The notes under the pieces: model-generated
Told to the model about the DNA's origin: nothing
The model's database searches: none
What the model saw: the letters and a program-made list of their open reading frames with translations, nothing else
Made by a program: the position numbers and the translations under genes
Source: Pseudomonas violetae
GTDB taxonomy: Bacteria > Pseudomonadota > Gammaproteobacteria > Pseudomonadales > Pseudomonadaceae
DNA length: 64,000 nucleotides
Direction: 5' to 3'
Assembly (NCBI RefSeq): GCF_023072615.1
Contig: NZ_JAKNRW010000001.1
Location: 124,001 to 188,000, forward strand
In this document: piece by piece, positions 53,303-62,186 of the stretch
Layout of the letters: every line of letters begins with the position of its first letter
Position numbering within the stretch: position 1 is the stretch's first letter

Positions 53303-54924
53303 GCAACGGGTCCCGTGGCCATCTGAGATGGTTGCCCGGTGATGCTGCCGTCCCGGTACAGCGAAATCCCCACGCAACCACTCTCACGTGCTTTGAGGAT
53401 CGCCGCTGCGATGTCCTCGACGCGGCTAGACGAGGGGAGGTTGATCGTCTTGGAGATACCGCCATCGATGAATGCCTGGAACGTCGACTGAGTCACGATG
53501 TGATCTTCATAGTTCAGGTCGTGTGCACGCACCATAGACCTGCAGACCGCGGTCGGCAGCAGGCTAACTTCGGATGGCTCGGCTCCCTGGGCCAGCGCCG
53601 CGGTCACGTCAGCGATGTCCGTCTCACTCAGACCATGTTCGCGAAGCACGCGGCGCAGGGTTGGCTGCATCTGGTGGGTGACGCGATCCTCAACGGTCTG
53701 GCGGATCACGTAGCTGAACATCGGTTCAATGCCACCAGTCACGTTGGCGATCAGACTCAGCGTGCCGTTCGCTGCGATAGCCATCAGCGATGCATTGCGG
53801 CGCAGTGGCTCGCCCTCGCGCAATAGGCTCACCTCACAGCTACCCCGAGTCAGTGCCAGGTCTTCGCTGGTGTTCCGGGCCGCCGCTTTAACCAGGCCCA
53901 TGACGCGGGTGGCAAACTCAAGCGCTTCCTGGCTGCCGTATCGAACGCCCAGGAGCAGTAGAGCGTCAGCGTAACCCATAACACTGAGACCTATCTTGCG
54001 GCTCTCGCGGCAGCGCCGAGCCACTTCAGGGGAAGCGTGATCCTGAATGTCGTGCAAGTTGTCGAGGCAACGGACAGCGATCTGCACCGCCTCGGCGAAA
54101 GCGCCGTCATCGAACACACCGTTGTGGACGAAACGGGAGGCATTGAGCGAGCCGATCAAGGAAGACTCCCCTACCCTCAGCAAACTTTCACCGCACACAT
54201 TCAAGATCAGCCGTTCCCCGTTTGGGGATCTGAGTGACTTGTGCTCACCGAATGCGATAGCAGGCCTGCCGGTGCTATAGATCGACCCGCAGATGCGCTC
54301 CCAAATGGCCAAGGCAGCTGGAACTCGATTCTCAAGGGAGTTGAAGAATGGGGCATCGAGCTCAACGTTGGTATGTGTGATTTCCAGCGAGCTGCACATG
54401 CCGATGAAGCCTTCAACCATCGGGTGGTCGACATGGAGAGTGACGGCGCTATGAGCTTTACGCTTCCTGTCAGGATTCCGTTCCGAAGTCTGGTCTTCAA
54501 TGAACTGTGTCATCGCGATAGGATCGCCCACGGAGCTCAGGTCATAACCAATACCGCCGCAACCATCGTGGATCTTGCTGGCGATTTCCATAGATTGGGC
54601 GTCTACCGGTGGTGCCAGCACGTGGCAGGCGAACATGTTGGCTGGGGCGCCATGCTCACTGTTCATCATCACCGGTGAATTTGGTAGGAATGCGCCGTCA
54701 TTGAGAAGTGCCTGAAGCTTCGCGCCTAAACGATCCGCGTCAGCCTGCGTCGTGTATCGGGCTTCCACCGTTAAGAACATGCGAACAACCCGATGAGCCA
54801 GGTCATTCCAATCGCAGCCATCGACGTTCTCGAAAAAGCGAGGGGCCAGGATACTCAGATATGGGTTTTCAACTGCCCAAGCTGGAGTGTGGGGGGCGTG
54901 AGGAGACATAGTGGTCTGATCCAT
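53284..54924 (-). CDS. Ribonucleotide reductase, class II (NrdJ-like), short form
   Basis: 546 residues, well below the usual 700 or more. Class II markers: FLPNSPVMMNSE, MFACHVLAPP (first redox cysteine), GCGGIGYDLS, the radical site LNVCGESLL (N-C-E), LIGSLNASRFV, and the C-terminal CVGISLYRDGSITGQ. The residue 11 after the radical cysteine, normally the second redox cysteine, is serine (GESSLIGS). No C-terminal CxxC swing arm. It makes deoxynucleotides, using adenosylcobalamin in the class. Heads a run with the kinase and a membrane protein. Confidence 0.85.
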   Translation of the reverse strand: MDQTTMSPHAPHTPAWAVENPYLSILAPRFFENVDGCDWNDLAHRVVRMFLTVEARYTTQADADRLGAKLQALLNDGAFLPNSPVMMNSEHGAPANMFACHVLAPPVDAQSMEIASKIHDGCGGIGYDLSSVGDPIAMTQFIEDQTSERNPDRKRKAHSAVTLHVDHPMVEGFIGMCSSLEITHTNVELDAPFFNSLENRVPAALAIWERICGSIYSTGRPAIAFGEHKSLRSPNGERLILNVCGESLLRVGESSLIGSLNASRFVHNGVFDDGAFAEAVQIAVRCLDNLHDIQDHASPEVARRCRESRKIGLSVMGYADALLLLGVRYGSQEALEFATRVMGLVKAAARNTSEDLALTRGSCEVSLLREGEPLRRNASLMAIAANGTLSLIANVTGGIEPMFSYVIRQTVEDRVTHQMQPTLRRVLREHGLSETDIADVTAALAQGAEPSEVSLLPTAVCRSMVRAHDLNYEDHIVTQSTFQAFIDGGISKTINLPSSSRVEDIAAAILKARESGCVGISLYRDGSITGQPSQMATGPVACETAA

Positions 54925-54936
54925 AGATTCGTCTTC

Positions 54937-54957
54937 GAGGCCCGAGATGCGGGCCTC
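54937..54957 (-). promoter_or_regulatory. Stem-loop just before the reductase start
   Basis: An 8-bp perfect stem (GAGGCCCG / CGGGCCTC) with a 5-base loop lies 12 bases before the ATG. A GGAG ribosome-binding-like sequence sits directly on its other side, so the hairpin may bring that site nearer or block it. No cobalamin riboswitch features seen. Confidence 0.45.
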
Positions 54958-55561
54958 AACTCCTTTTTTGGGTTGGGTGCAATTGGCTGCCGGCGGGCGC
55001 GCACCAGTGAACAGAAGAGCCCGGGCTGGCAGGTTTGTTATCGGCGCCTGCAGGTCAATCTATAGGGAAGCCTTGATAAGCAGTTACCAATACGATCACT
55101 GAGTGTAACGAGCAGGCGGAATATACCTAGCAGTCCTTCGGCAAAGGGCTCGCGTTCTAATCGGTCGCGCGGCATCTGCCGCTCACGTGCCAGGCAGCTA
55201 GTCCATTGAAACAGCGCCAGGGCGGCGGGTAGGGGGAGACAGCCAATCGGACACTATCGGGGGGGATTGTGTCCGGTTGACTCACTATTCAGTGATCGAT
55301 AGAGAGCGCCGCAGTGACGTTTGAGTGCACGACTACCTTCGTGCTGACTCGCATTATCTTGAACAGGTACACGCCCCTGGTGTAGCGGGTGAGCGACATA
55401 AATTCTCCCCTGGCGGGTAATGCTTCAAGCTGCGCCGCATGGATCCATGCGTGGATTGTCTGTTCGGTGAGAGGTAGTGCCCACCGTTGGTAAGATGGGG
55501 CGAGGCTGCCGGCGGAGGGGAGCTATTCTTAGGGACTAGGTGCGTTGCGAGGTCAGCGGCC
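54958..55561. other. Intergenic region, reductase / tandem-HTH gene
   Basis: About 600 bases between divergent genes. I looked for a B12 box or NrdR boxes and found neither. No gene seen. Confidence 0.4.
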
Positions 55562-56188
55562 ATGAGTGGACCCAAAAATGGCATTCGCGACCCGTTAGAT
55601 CCTGCAAATGCCGTAAAACTTCTAGGCGTTCTTCCTCTGTTCAAGATCGCCAAACTTTACCGCGTGTCATATGAGTGTCTGGCAAGCAGACGTGAAAGTC
55701 TCGGCATCGGACCTGCTCCATTGCGGAACGTAGTAATAACGAGGAAGCTGATCCAGACTCTTGGAGTCTATCCGGATTCCATTGTCGCTGAGTCTTTCTC
55801 CGTTCCCCGGGCGACTATAACGAAGTTACGGACGCGTCTTGATATTTCAATGGAGCGCACGGCTAGGTCTCGCACAGCAGATTCTCATGACGCGCTGAAA
55901 ACAGGCTCTACGGTTGCACTGCGCGATTTCAATGTGGGCACTGAAACCGATCGTATCGTCGGCAAACTATTTGGCCTGAGCCGGAGTACCGTTCATGAGC
56001 TTAGGAAAGGTTTAGAGGAAGCAGAAACAAGCTCGTGCTGTCAGTATGTGCAAAGAGGATGGTCGTCAGAACTCGACGAGGCTTTAGGTAGAGTTTCAGA
56101 TTCCGTCATTGCTGATCTACACTACGTACCAGAGTACTGGGTAGCTCAACGCAGGATAAGGTTTCACATTCGACGGTCAATACGTTAG
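55562..56188 (+). CDS. Tandem helix-turn-helix repeat protein (four repeats)
   Basis: 208 residues from the ATG at 55562. Four homologous segments of about 35-40 residues with the pattern LG-x-x-x-D-x-x-(I/V)A-x-x-(F/Y)-x-V-x-x-x-x-(I/V)-x-x-x-R-x-x-L: about 18-50 (LLGVLPLFKIAKLYRVSYEC), 62-96 (TLGVYPDSIVAESFSVPRAT), 127-152 (TETDRIVGKLFGLSRSTVHE) and 167-204 (ALGRVSDSVIADLHYVPEYW). Each reads as a small HTH. No other domain, basic overall. Related to the eight-repeat protein 470 bases on. A sequence-specific DNA-binding role is inferred. Confidence 0.65.
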   Translation: MSGPKNGIRDPLDPANAVKLLGVLPLFKIAKLYRVSYECLASRRESLGIGPAPLRNVVITRKLIQTLGVYPDSIVAESFSVPRATITKLRTRLDISMERTARSRTADSHDALKTGSTVALRDFNVGTETDRIVGKLFGLSRSTVHELRKGLEEAETSSCCQYVQRGWSSELDEALGRVSDSVIADLHYVPEYWVAQRRIRFHIRRSIR

Positions 56189-56658
56189 GATCCGCCGGCC
56201 TCGAGATGGGTTTCGACAGCTAGTCGAAGGAGGGGGGTTAGGTTAAACAAAAGCCCGCTTTGTTCTGGGGAAAACCCTAGGAATCAAGGACTTAGGGAAT
56301 TGCCGACAACTCGTATTGTCGGCAAAATCGACATAGGGCGTTTTGCGCCTATTTTTTCGAATTTTTTTCAGGGTTTGCGCGACATCCTGGGTTTTTCTCA
56401 TAATTTGGCACTTCTACCAAGTTATGTCCCAAGCAGCGAGTTTAGATGCAGTTCTTGGAATGTGTTTGCACACAACAGCTGTAGGCTGCATCTTCTCGCT
56501 ATCTAAACATCACTTTATACCTCCAAACCGGCCGCGGCAACTTAGTCGATCATCGGTCCAGATCCTGAGCGTTAGATCACAGAATTCCGCACCTCACTTC
56601 GGCGTGACATTTTGGCGAGACTGGTTAACCTCTTGTGATCGCCATCAGATCTGTCGCC
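56189..56658. other. Region between the tandem-HTH genes
   Basis: 470 bases, AT-richer than the flanks; apart from the palindrome at 56300-56325 it has no gene with credible signals. Confidence 0.4.
56300..56325. promoter_or_regulatory. Perfect 10-bp inverted repeat between the tandem-HTH genes
   Basis: TTGCCGACAA-CTCGTA-TTGTCGGCAA, 26 bases, no T tract after it. More like an operator than a terminator. It lies 334 bases before the eight-repeat gene and 112 after the four-repeat gene. Confidence 0.6.
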
Positions 56659-57864
56659 ATGACTCGCAAGTACACCAAGAAAGCAGACAGTCCTTTGCCA
56701 ACAGAGCTCCTAGGGTTGCTCGGAACCGCTAGTGATCGGGAGCTGGCGCGCCGTTATTCAATCCCTCTGCACAGAATCCGAAGCGAGCGTTTGTCGCGTG
56801 GGATTGCAAGCTCCCGCCAGCGCGATTTACCAACACAGCTTCTAGGGTTGCTTGGTACGGCTAGTGATCGGGAACTGGCGCGCAGGTTTTCAATCTCGAT
56901 GCACACAATCCGAAGTGAGCGTTTGTCGCGTGGGATTGCATGCTTCAGCCCTAATCACCGCGATAGAATCGCAGCTAGTGACGGTGCGAGCACTCGATTG
57001 CCCGCGATTCTTTCCGAGGATCAAACCAGGCTTCTTGGGACCATGCCGGATGTTGCACTCTCAAGGTTAACAGGACTCTCCAATCTTACGATTGCTGGGT
57101 TGCGCAGGGAGTTGGGTATTCTGCCGTATAGTCCGGTGACCTGGTCCGAGGAGCAGAACCGTCTGCTTGGAACGATGCACGATGTGGCCTTGGCGAAGCA
57201 ACTTGGGCTCACAAACCATCAAGTGCGAGACCAACGTATAAGGCTAGGAATCGCTGTGTTCTCGGAATGGACAGCGGAAGTGATCGATCTGTTAGGTAAA
57301 GTCCCGGACCTGGAGATTGTTCAGGCATCTGAAGGAAAGCTCACACTGCCGGCTGTGCGCGCAAAAAGGCGAAAGCTGGGTATCTCAGTAGTCCGTGGCC
57401 CAAAGCCAGTCCCTAAGGGTAGCAAGGTGCTTCAACCGGACGTCATTGTGTTGCTTGGAGTGGTCAACGACTACGACATTGCAAGACGTATTGGTCTCGA
57501 CCGCAGCCACGTGACGCATGAACGGCTCAAACTCGGCGTTAAGGCGGTGAACAACCGAGGTCGTCCAGGGCGGAAATGGAGTTCAGAAGAGGACGCACTT
57601 ATAGATGCGATTCCGGATGCTGAGATCGCTAGGAAGCTCTCCGTGACCATGGCCATGATACGCGTTCGGCGCCGACAGCTTGGCGTGGAGAAACCTCGCA
57701 GCAGAGCAAGCGCTAGATCCTGGACTGCGGCTGAGGATGCGTTGCTGGGGGAACGGCGTGTCAGTGAGGTTGCGAAGGAAATTGGTTGCTCGGCGAGCTC
57801 GGTGTACAAACGCAGGGCGAAGCTGAAAGTTATTCGTGCTCAAGGCCCAATGCCCTACCCTTAG
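56659..57864 (+). CDS. Tandem helix-turn-helix repeat protein (eight repeats)
   Basis: 401 residues from the ATG at 56659 (GTG at 56635 is an alternative). Eight repeats of about 40 residues at roughly 13-52, 57-96, 118-157, 162-201, 204-244, 258-297, 307-345 and 355-394, each like LLGTASDRELARRFSISMHT followed by IRSERLSRGI. Tryptophan starts repeats 4, 5, 7 and 8 (WSEEQ, WTAEV, WSSEE, WTAAED), giving a Myb/SANT-like look. The linkers are basic. An array of this kind could read a long DNA site of eight sub-sites. No enzyme domain. Function unknown. Confidence 0.7.
   Translation: MTRKYTKKADSPLPTELLGLLGTASDRELARRYSIPLHRIRSERLSRGIASSRQRDLPTQLLGLLGTASDRELARRFSISMHTIRSERLSRGIACFSPNHRDRIAASDGASTRLPAILSEDQTRLLGTMPDVALSRLTGLSNLTIAGLRRELGILPYSPVTWSEEQNRLLGTMHDVALAKQLGLTNHQVRDQRIRLGIAVFSEWTAEVIDLLGKVPDLEIVQASEGKLTLPAVRAKRRKLGISVVRGPKPVPKGSKVLQPDVIVLLGVVNDYDIARRIGLDRSHVTHERLKLGVKAVNNRGRPGRKWSSEEDALIDAIPDAEIARKLSVTMAMIRVRRRQLGVEKPRSRASARSWTAAEDALLGERRVSEVAKEIGCSASSVYKRRAKLKVIRAQGPMPYP
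56695..56946 (+). repeat. Tandem DNA duplication in repeats 1 and 2
   Basis: Segments 56695-56814 and 56827-56946 (132-base period) are near copies; I count about 17 mismatches in 120 aligned positions. The other repeats are much more diverged, so this is the most recent duplication. Confidence 0.8.
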
Positions 57865-58540
57865 CCCATCTATGACGAGTGCTAGCAGACAGGGCGTGCT
57901 GCGTAAGCGATTGATATATAACGTTTATTTACCGACAAAACCGATTGGCGGCGAAATCTAAGATTTCAGTGTGCCGCCCCTTTCCGCTGATGTTCATTTT
58001 TGAATCGCCGAGAATTTCAAATCTCCGTGTGTGGGCACCTTTGAGCATTGGTTCGCCACTGGAGCTAGAGAGCTGACTGGCATTCGTGTCGACTCCTTGG
58101 CGATCTGCCTATATGCATACGCCGGCGGTGACATGTCTGGATCTGACCGTGGAGTCTTCGGCCGCCCTCTCCTGCTGCGCTCTGTTTAGCCTCTGCCAGA
58201 GCCCCCGCTTCCATGATGGGACCCTACGATACTCATCGTAGGGTTTTACGCAAAGCGGCGAGCCCCGCCCCGTGCTTTTCTTTTGGTCCGGCGCCGTTAT
58301 GTTGTTCCTCTCTGCTCTATCAAAGACCTGACCTGGTTAAGCGATTCCCCCTACTCCTATTGTTGGCGGTACGGGGACGCACCACGACGGTGTTAGAACT
58401 GCGAATTGCTAAACGATGAAGGCTGTTGGCTGGGGCTTAGGCGTCGCTCCTGCCCTATTGGGTACCTGACCTCAGGTTTAAGGAATGCCCGCCGATAAAC
58501 GTTACGTCCGTCTATGGGCGCTATTAATGGGATTAGGGAT
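57865..58540. other. Gene-free region with structured RNA-like sequence
   Basis: About 675 bases. A nested hairpin (GGCGGC, GAAATC-TAA-GATTTC, GCCGCC) spans 57947-57978, a related sequence (GAATTTCAAATCTCCGTGTG) follows near 58015, and a strong terminator lies at 58221. No frame with protein-like content. Confidence 0.4.
58221..58247 (+). terminator. Strong terminator with no adjacent gene
   Basis: 10-bp stem ACCCTACGAT / ATCGTAGGGT with a 4-base loop, then TTT. The nearest upstream stop codon is 357 bases away, so it may end a small RNA or a long 3' untranslated region. Confidence 0.8.
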
Positions 58541-59704
58541 ATGCACAGGATGATGAGCAGCGCCGTGACGCTGTTGCTGGTATTTGCGGCCGGCGGAGCT
58601 ATGGCAGCAAGTTTTGATTGTAAAAAAGCTGCAAGCTTCGCAGAGACATCCATCTGCCAGGACGGCTACTTGAGTACCGTAGACAGTAGCCTGGGTCGGG
58701 AATACCAAAAAGCGCTGGCCAAGACCGCCGATCCTGCCCGCCTCCGCCAGCTACAGCGTGAATGGATCACTGAGCGTGACCAATGCACCTCGCAGAAGTG
58801 TCTCGATACGACGCTGGGCTCGCGGGTTACCTTCCTTGAAAATTACGTCAACGCTGAGAGACACGCGGCCGATAAGGCTGAGGAACAAACACGACAAGAT
58901 CAACGAAACGCGGAACGCCAAGCGGAAGAAATCGCATCAGCAAAGCGAACTGCGGATTACAATCTCGCGAAGGAACAAGCTCGCCTGCAACGAGAACAGG
59001 AGTACTTTAAGCAATCGAAGACTGTGGTCGCGTCAGCAGCACAAGTTCATCCCGCTACAGCTAATCTGGCAACGGCGCCGCAGCGGAGTGCTCCAACTCA
59101 ACCATTGGCTGAGAAGCCACTCTTCCAAAGGATGTGGCAGGCATTCTGGTCTGGCCCAGCCTGGAAATACACGCTGCTCATCGGGTTCCTGATTTCTTGC
59201 TGGACCGTCTGGCTCCACCATAAAGAGACCGCCACCATCTATAACGACTACACGGATGCAGCCATCACTAACCTGCTGCCGGCCGCCGGAGTGATAGCCG
59301 CCCTCGTCATGCGCTGGTTGGAGCTGCCAAGCCTTGTCCAAGCGATCGCCTTTACCACTGGGGTTCTGCTGGGTATTAGCTACGCTGTCTATGCGACCCT
59401 CAGAACCAACCAAGGCGCGCTCAATATCGCGCTGGTCATCATTACTAAGCTCACCATCATATCGGTGTTCTTCGCGATTATCGCCATGCTGGTGGGCTCC
59501 CTGTTTTCAAATAGCGGCCGGCGCAAAGGGGAATCGCAAGCACGCACAGCTGCACGCCATAGGCGTGAGGCCAAGCAAAACATGGCCTATATCGCAACTC
59601 TGTCCGTCGCCTATACGACACTGACCGTGTGGCTGTGTCGCAGTCCAGAGTTCACCTCGATCGGTGACTGTCTGGAATTTGAGCGCAATCCCGCAGTGGC
59701 ATAA
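58541..59704 (+). CDS. LprI/DUF1311-type domain fused to a multi-pass membrane protein
   Basis: 387 residues with a signal peptide (SAVTLLLVFAAGGAMAAS). Residues 20-95 are a LprI/DUF1311 domain: SFDCKKAASFAETSICQDGY, LQREWITERDQCTSQKCLD with four cysteines. A charged coiled coil (about 105-170, rich in E, R, Q) follows, then about five membrane helices from residue 205. DUF1311 proteins are periplasmic, some inhibit lysozyme. This arrangement as sensor plus channel-like part is unusual; function unknown. Confidence 0.65.
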   Translation: MHRMMSSAVTLLLVFAAGGAMAASFDCKKAASFAETSICQDGYLSTVDSSLGREYQKALAKTADPARLRQLQREWITERDQCTSQKCLDTTLGSRVTFLENYVNAERHAADKAEEQTRQDQRNAERQAEEIASAKRTADYNLAKEQARLQREQEYFKQSKTVVASAAQVHPATANLATAPQRSAPTQPLAEKPLFQRMWQAFWSGPAWKYTLLIGFLISCWTVWLHHKETATIYNDYTDAAITNLLPAAGVIAALVMRWLELPSLVQAIAFTTGVLLGISYAVYATLRTNQGALNIALVIITKLTIISVFFAIIAMLVGSLFSNSGRRKGESQARTAARHRREAKQNMAYIATLSVAYTTLTVWLCRSPEFTSIGDCLEFERNPAVA

Positions 59705-59737
59705 GCTAGGGAATCAGGTTTGCACTTTTAAAAGTTG

Positions 59738-59755
59738 GGCGCCCTCTCGGGCGCC
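59738..59755 (+). terminator. Hairpin terminator
   Basis: Perfect 7-bp stem GGCGCCC / GGGCGCC with a 4-base loop followed by TAATCTTCAT, 33 bases after the LprI-type gene. Confidence 0.65.
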
Positions 59756-59895
59756 TAATCTTCATCGCAGCGGCCAGAAATGCGAATCTTAGAGTTGAGT
59801 ACCACGAAGCAGCCTATTAAGAATTGTCACAATTCAGAGATGTCTTGTAACCTTCGCGGAGGCAGACACGACAGTGCATATTTGATCACAAGGGA

Positions 59896-60912
59896 ATGAG
59901 ACGCATGCTAAAGCACCTTCCGAAAATTGTCCTATCAGTCGCCGCACTTTTCGGCATGTGGAACAGTTTTATATACATTGATAGATTGTCAGATACATCG
60001 GCTGCTTCTGGAGTTGAGGAAGTGCTGCCTCTCAGACTATTCGACTGGAGCCAAGGAGTCGAATTGAATGCAAACTTTGGAAGCTTTCTAACATTTGCCC
60101 TCATCGGAGGTGTTTGCGCCTCTTTTATTGCGCGCAGAAAAGACCTCTCAACTACTGTGACGCTGGTGTTGATCATTGTTTCAGGGCTTTTGTGCGGCTC
60201 TATTTTAGGGGGGATTCAGAATAGGATCGTTGCTAATATTGGTCATTCGATTGTGGCAAAGCATCCGGATTTAGCCGAGAAGGCAATTACCACGTACTAT
60301 GTGCAGCGGATAACATCTCTGGGAAATAATTATAAAAACGCACTCGTGCCCTCCTATGCAGGGGACAATGCGCGATCTGTAGAATCGGAATTATTCATAG
60401 TCAATATGTTTTATCTAGTCGATGATCCAGTGTTAGTAATTGGCAACCAAGTTCGGGGGCAGGACTTGATGAAGCTATACTTTGCAGATGCTGTAGATCG
60501 GCAGGCCCGAAATGAGCCTTGGGTTGCATCAAAGTATCAGTGGAAATTTAGTCAGTTTTTTAAAGAGTACCAGACTCCCCATTATGACTTGCGCCGCATT
60601 TCAAATGCAGTCGTTCAACCCATTGTGCTGGCGACAACAATGTTAGGTCTGTTATTAAGCGCCATGATATTTGTCTCACAACTATTAGGATTGGGTGGTG
60701 GCCATTTCCTAAAAGTGAGGACCTACGCCCTTGCGGGTTTAGCAATAGCTGTGGTGACAGTTCCGTTGCTTACAGACTCTAAGTTTCATTCCAGCGCGGC
60801 AGTTACAGGGCTCCAATGCCAAACACCGTATTGTGGAATATCTAGGTCTGCCACGGCTTGGTTTTTCAGGTTCGAGTTAGGTGTTTTGAATCTAATGAAG
60901 CTTATCGATTGA
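59896..60912 (+). CDS. Hypothetical multi-pass membrane protein
   Basis: 338 residues (an ATG at 59905 is equally possible). Membrane segments at about 8-28, 58-80, 87-110, 245-270 and 275-295; the central 120-240 segment is soluble and probably extracytoplasmic. No recognised motif. Composition is more AT-rich than neighbours, with AT-rich codons, a sign of separate origin. It may work with the LprI-type gene upstream, but separate terminators argue against one operon. Confidence 0.6.
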   Translation: MRRMLKHLPKIVLSVAALFGMWNSFIYIDRLSDTSAASGVEEVLPLRLFDWSQGVELNANFGSFLTFALIGGVCASFIARRKDLSTTVTLVLIIVSGLLCGSILGGIQNRIVANIGHSIVAKHPDLAEKAITTYYVQRITSLGNNYKNALVPSYAGDNARSVESELFIVNMFYLVDDPVLVIGNQVRGQDLMKLYFADAVDRQARNEPWVASKYQWKFSQFFKEYQTPHYDLRRISNAVVQPIVLATTMLGLLLSAMIFVSQLLGLGGGHFLKVRTYALAGLAIAVVTVPLLTDSKFHSSAAVTGLQCQTPYCGISRSATAWFFRFELGVLNLMKLID

Positions 60913-61116
60913 AAGGTTAGGCCGTTGAATCAATTCGAGGTGTGTCTGCCATGATCCGTTCTCACCCTGAGCACGGTGTCCAAGGTAGAATGCAATGGTG
61001 TCTTACCTTGCTGATTCTCCCTGGGACGTTAAATTGATTTTCATCATTCAAAACCTGAGAGCTCCCTTTTTAAGTTTGCGGCAGCGCTCAGATCGCAACA
61101 GTCAGCGAGGTAAGTC

Positions 61117-62115
61117 ATGATTTGGTTTCTTGAAGGACAATCTAGCCAGCGGGACGTGATTATCGGCGCCCGAGAAGCATTGCCAGCAGACGTGAAAATC
61201 TTCGCTTCCCATCGTCAGGAGCGTCCTGAGATCACATCGCTTGCGGACGTCTCCTTCGTCGAGCCGAAAGAAAACGACGAGCGCATAGAGTGGGTCATTG
61301 CTACAGCTCAGGCGCAGCAAATAAAAGTGATTCTTGCGGGCCGGGTTGGTCATATTTTCGAACTCGCTCGATCCAGTTTTGAAGAAGCAGGGCTTGTCCT
61401 GGTAACCGGCGGCGCTTCTATGTCTACATTTGACATGGTGGACAACAAAAGCAGATTCACCGCGGAGGCGGAACGCGTCGGCCTGGCCTGTGTGCCTGGG
61501 ATTACCGCCGCGAACGCCGAAGAGATGTTCGCTGCTTACCGCACCCTTTCGTCTTTTGGTGAGGTTTGCGTGAAACCGTCCGTTGGGATCTACGGCCAAG
61601 GTTTCTGGCGCTTCAAGGCGGATGCTGATCCGTTTCGTTGTTTTGCAAATCCCGATGCCCGTGAAGCCAATTTTCAGACTTACATGGACGCTTACTGCGC
61701 GGGTGAGACGCCGGCGCCGATGTTGATGATGCCTTACATGTCCGGTAGCGAATGTTCCGTAGATATGGTTTGCGAGGCCGGGCGCGCGGTTGCGCTTGTA
61801 GGCCGGCGGAAGGACGGTGTTTTTCAGACTTTTGAGCGTGAAGGACCTGCTGTCGAACTTGCAATAGAAGCCGCCAAACACTTCGGTTGTGATGGGCTGG
61901 TCAATGTGCAGACCAAAGACGATGCCTTTGGGAAGCCACACTTGCTGGAAATCAATCCTCGCTACTCTGGGGGCATTGGCTACACCCGTTTAGCAGGAGT
62001 GAACTTGCCTGGTATTTTTGCCGCACGCCGGCTGGGTTTGTCAGAGCCAGCGACCGTCTGGCGGCCCAATGTCCGTATCAAAGGTGTCACTATTGCTGCT
62101 GAAGCTGCAGCCTGA
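61117..62115 (+). CDS. ATP-grasp ligase of the Ter-associated type
   Basis: 332 residues. N-terminal Rossmann-like pre-ATP-grasp part (IKVILAGRVGHIFELAR), then ATP-grasp blocks: DNKSRFTAEAERVGLACVPG, VCVKPSVGIYGQGFWRF, CSVDMVCEAGRAVALVGRRK, and HLLEINPRYSGGIGYTRLAG carrying the metal-binding E and N. Enzymes of this group join a carboxylate to an amine or thiol with ATP. In Ter gene clusters a similar protein accompanies a phosphoribosyltransferase, as here, in a predicted nucleoside-like metabolite pathway. Confidence 0.8.
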   Translation: MIWFLEGQSSQRDVIIGAREALPADVKIFASHRQERPEITSLADVSFVEPKENDERIEWVIATAQAQQIKVILAGRVGHIFELARSSFEEAGLVLVTGGASMSTFDMVDNKSRFTAEAERVGLACVPGITAANAEEMFAAYRTLSSFGEVCVKPSVGIYGQGFWRFKADADPFRCFANPDAREANFQTYMDAYCAGETPAPMLMMPYMSGSECSVDMVCEAGRAVALVGRRKDGVFQTFEREGPAVELAIEAAKHFGCDGLVNVQTKDDAFGKPHLLEINPRYSGGIGYTRLAGVNLPGIFAARRLGLSEPATVWRPNVRIKGVTIAAEAAA

Positions 62116-62186
62116 TATTAAACTGATATCCTAACGCGAACGCGTTCTGCCAAGTTGGCGGTCAGCCGGAATGGAGAAATCAAGGA

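Noticed and set aside
54925..55300. Cobalamin riboswitch upstream of the class II reductase
   Set aside because: No B12 box or conserved core (GCCACTG, AGCCxGGAGACC) on the minus strand; only the short hairpin at 54937-54957.
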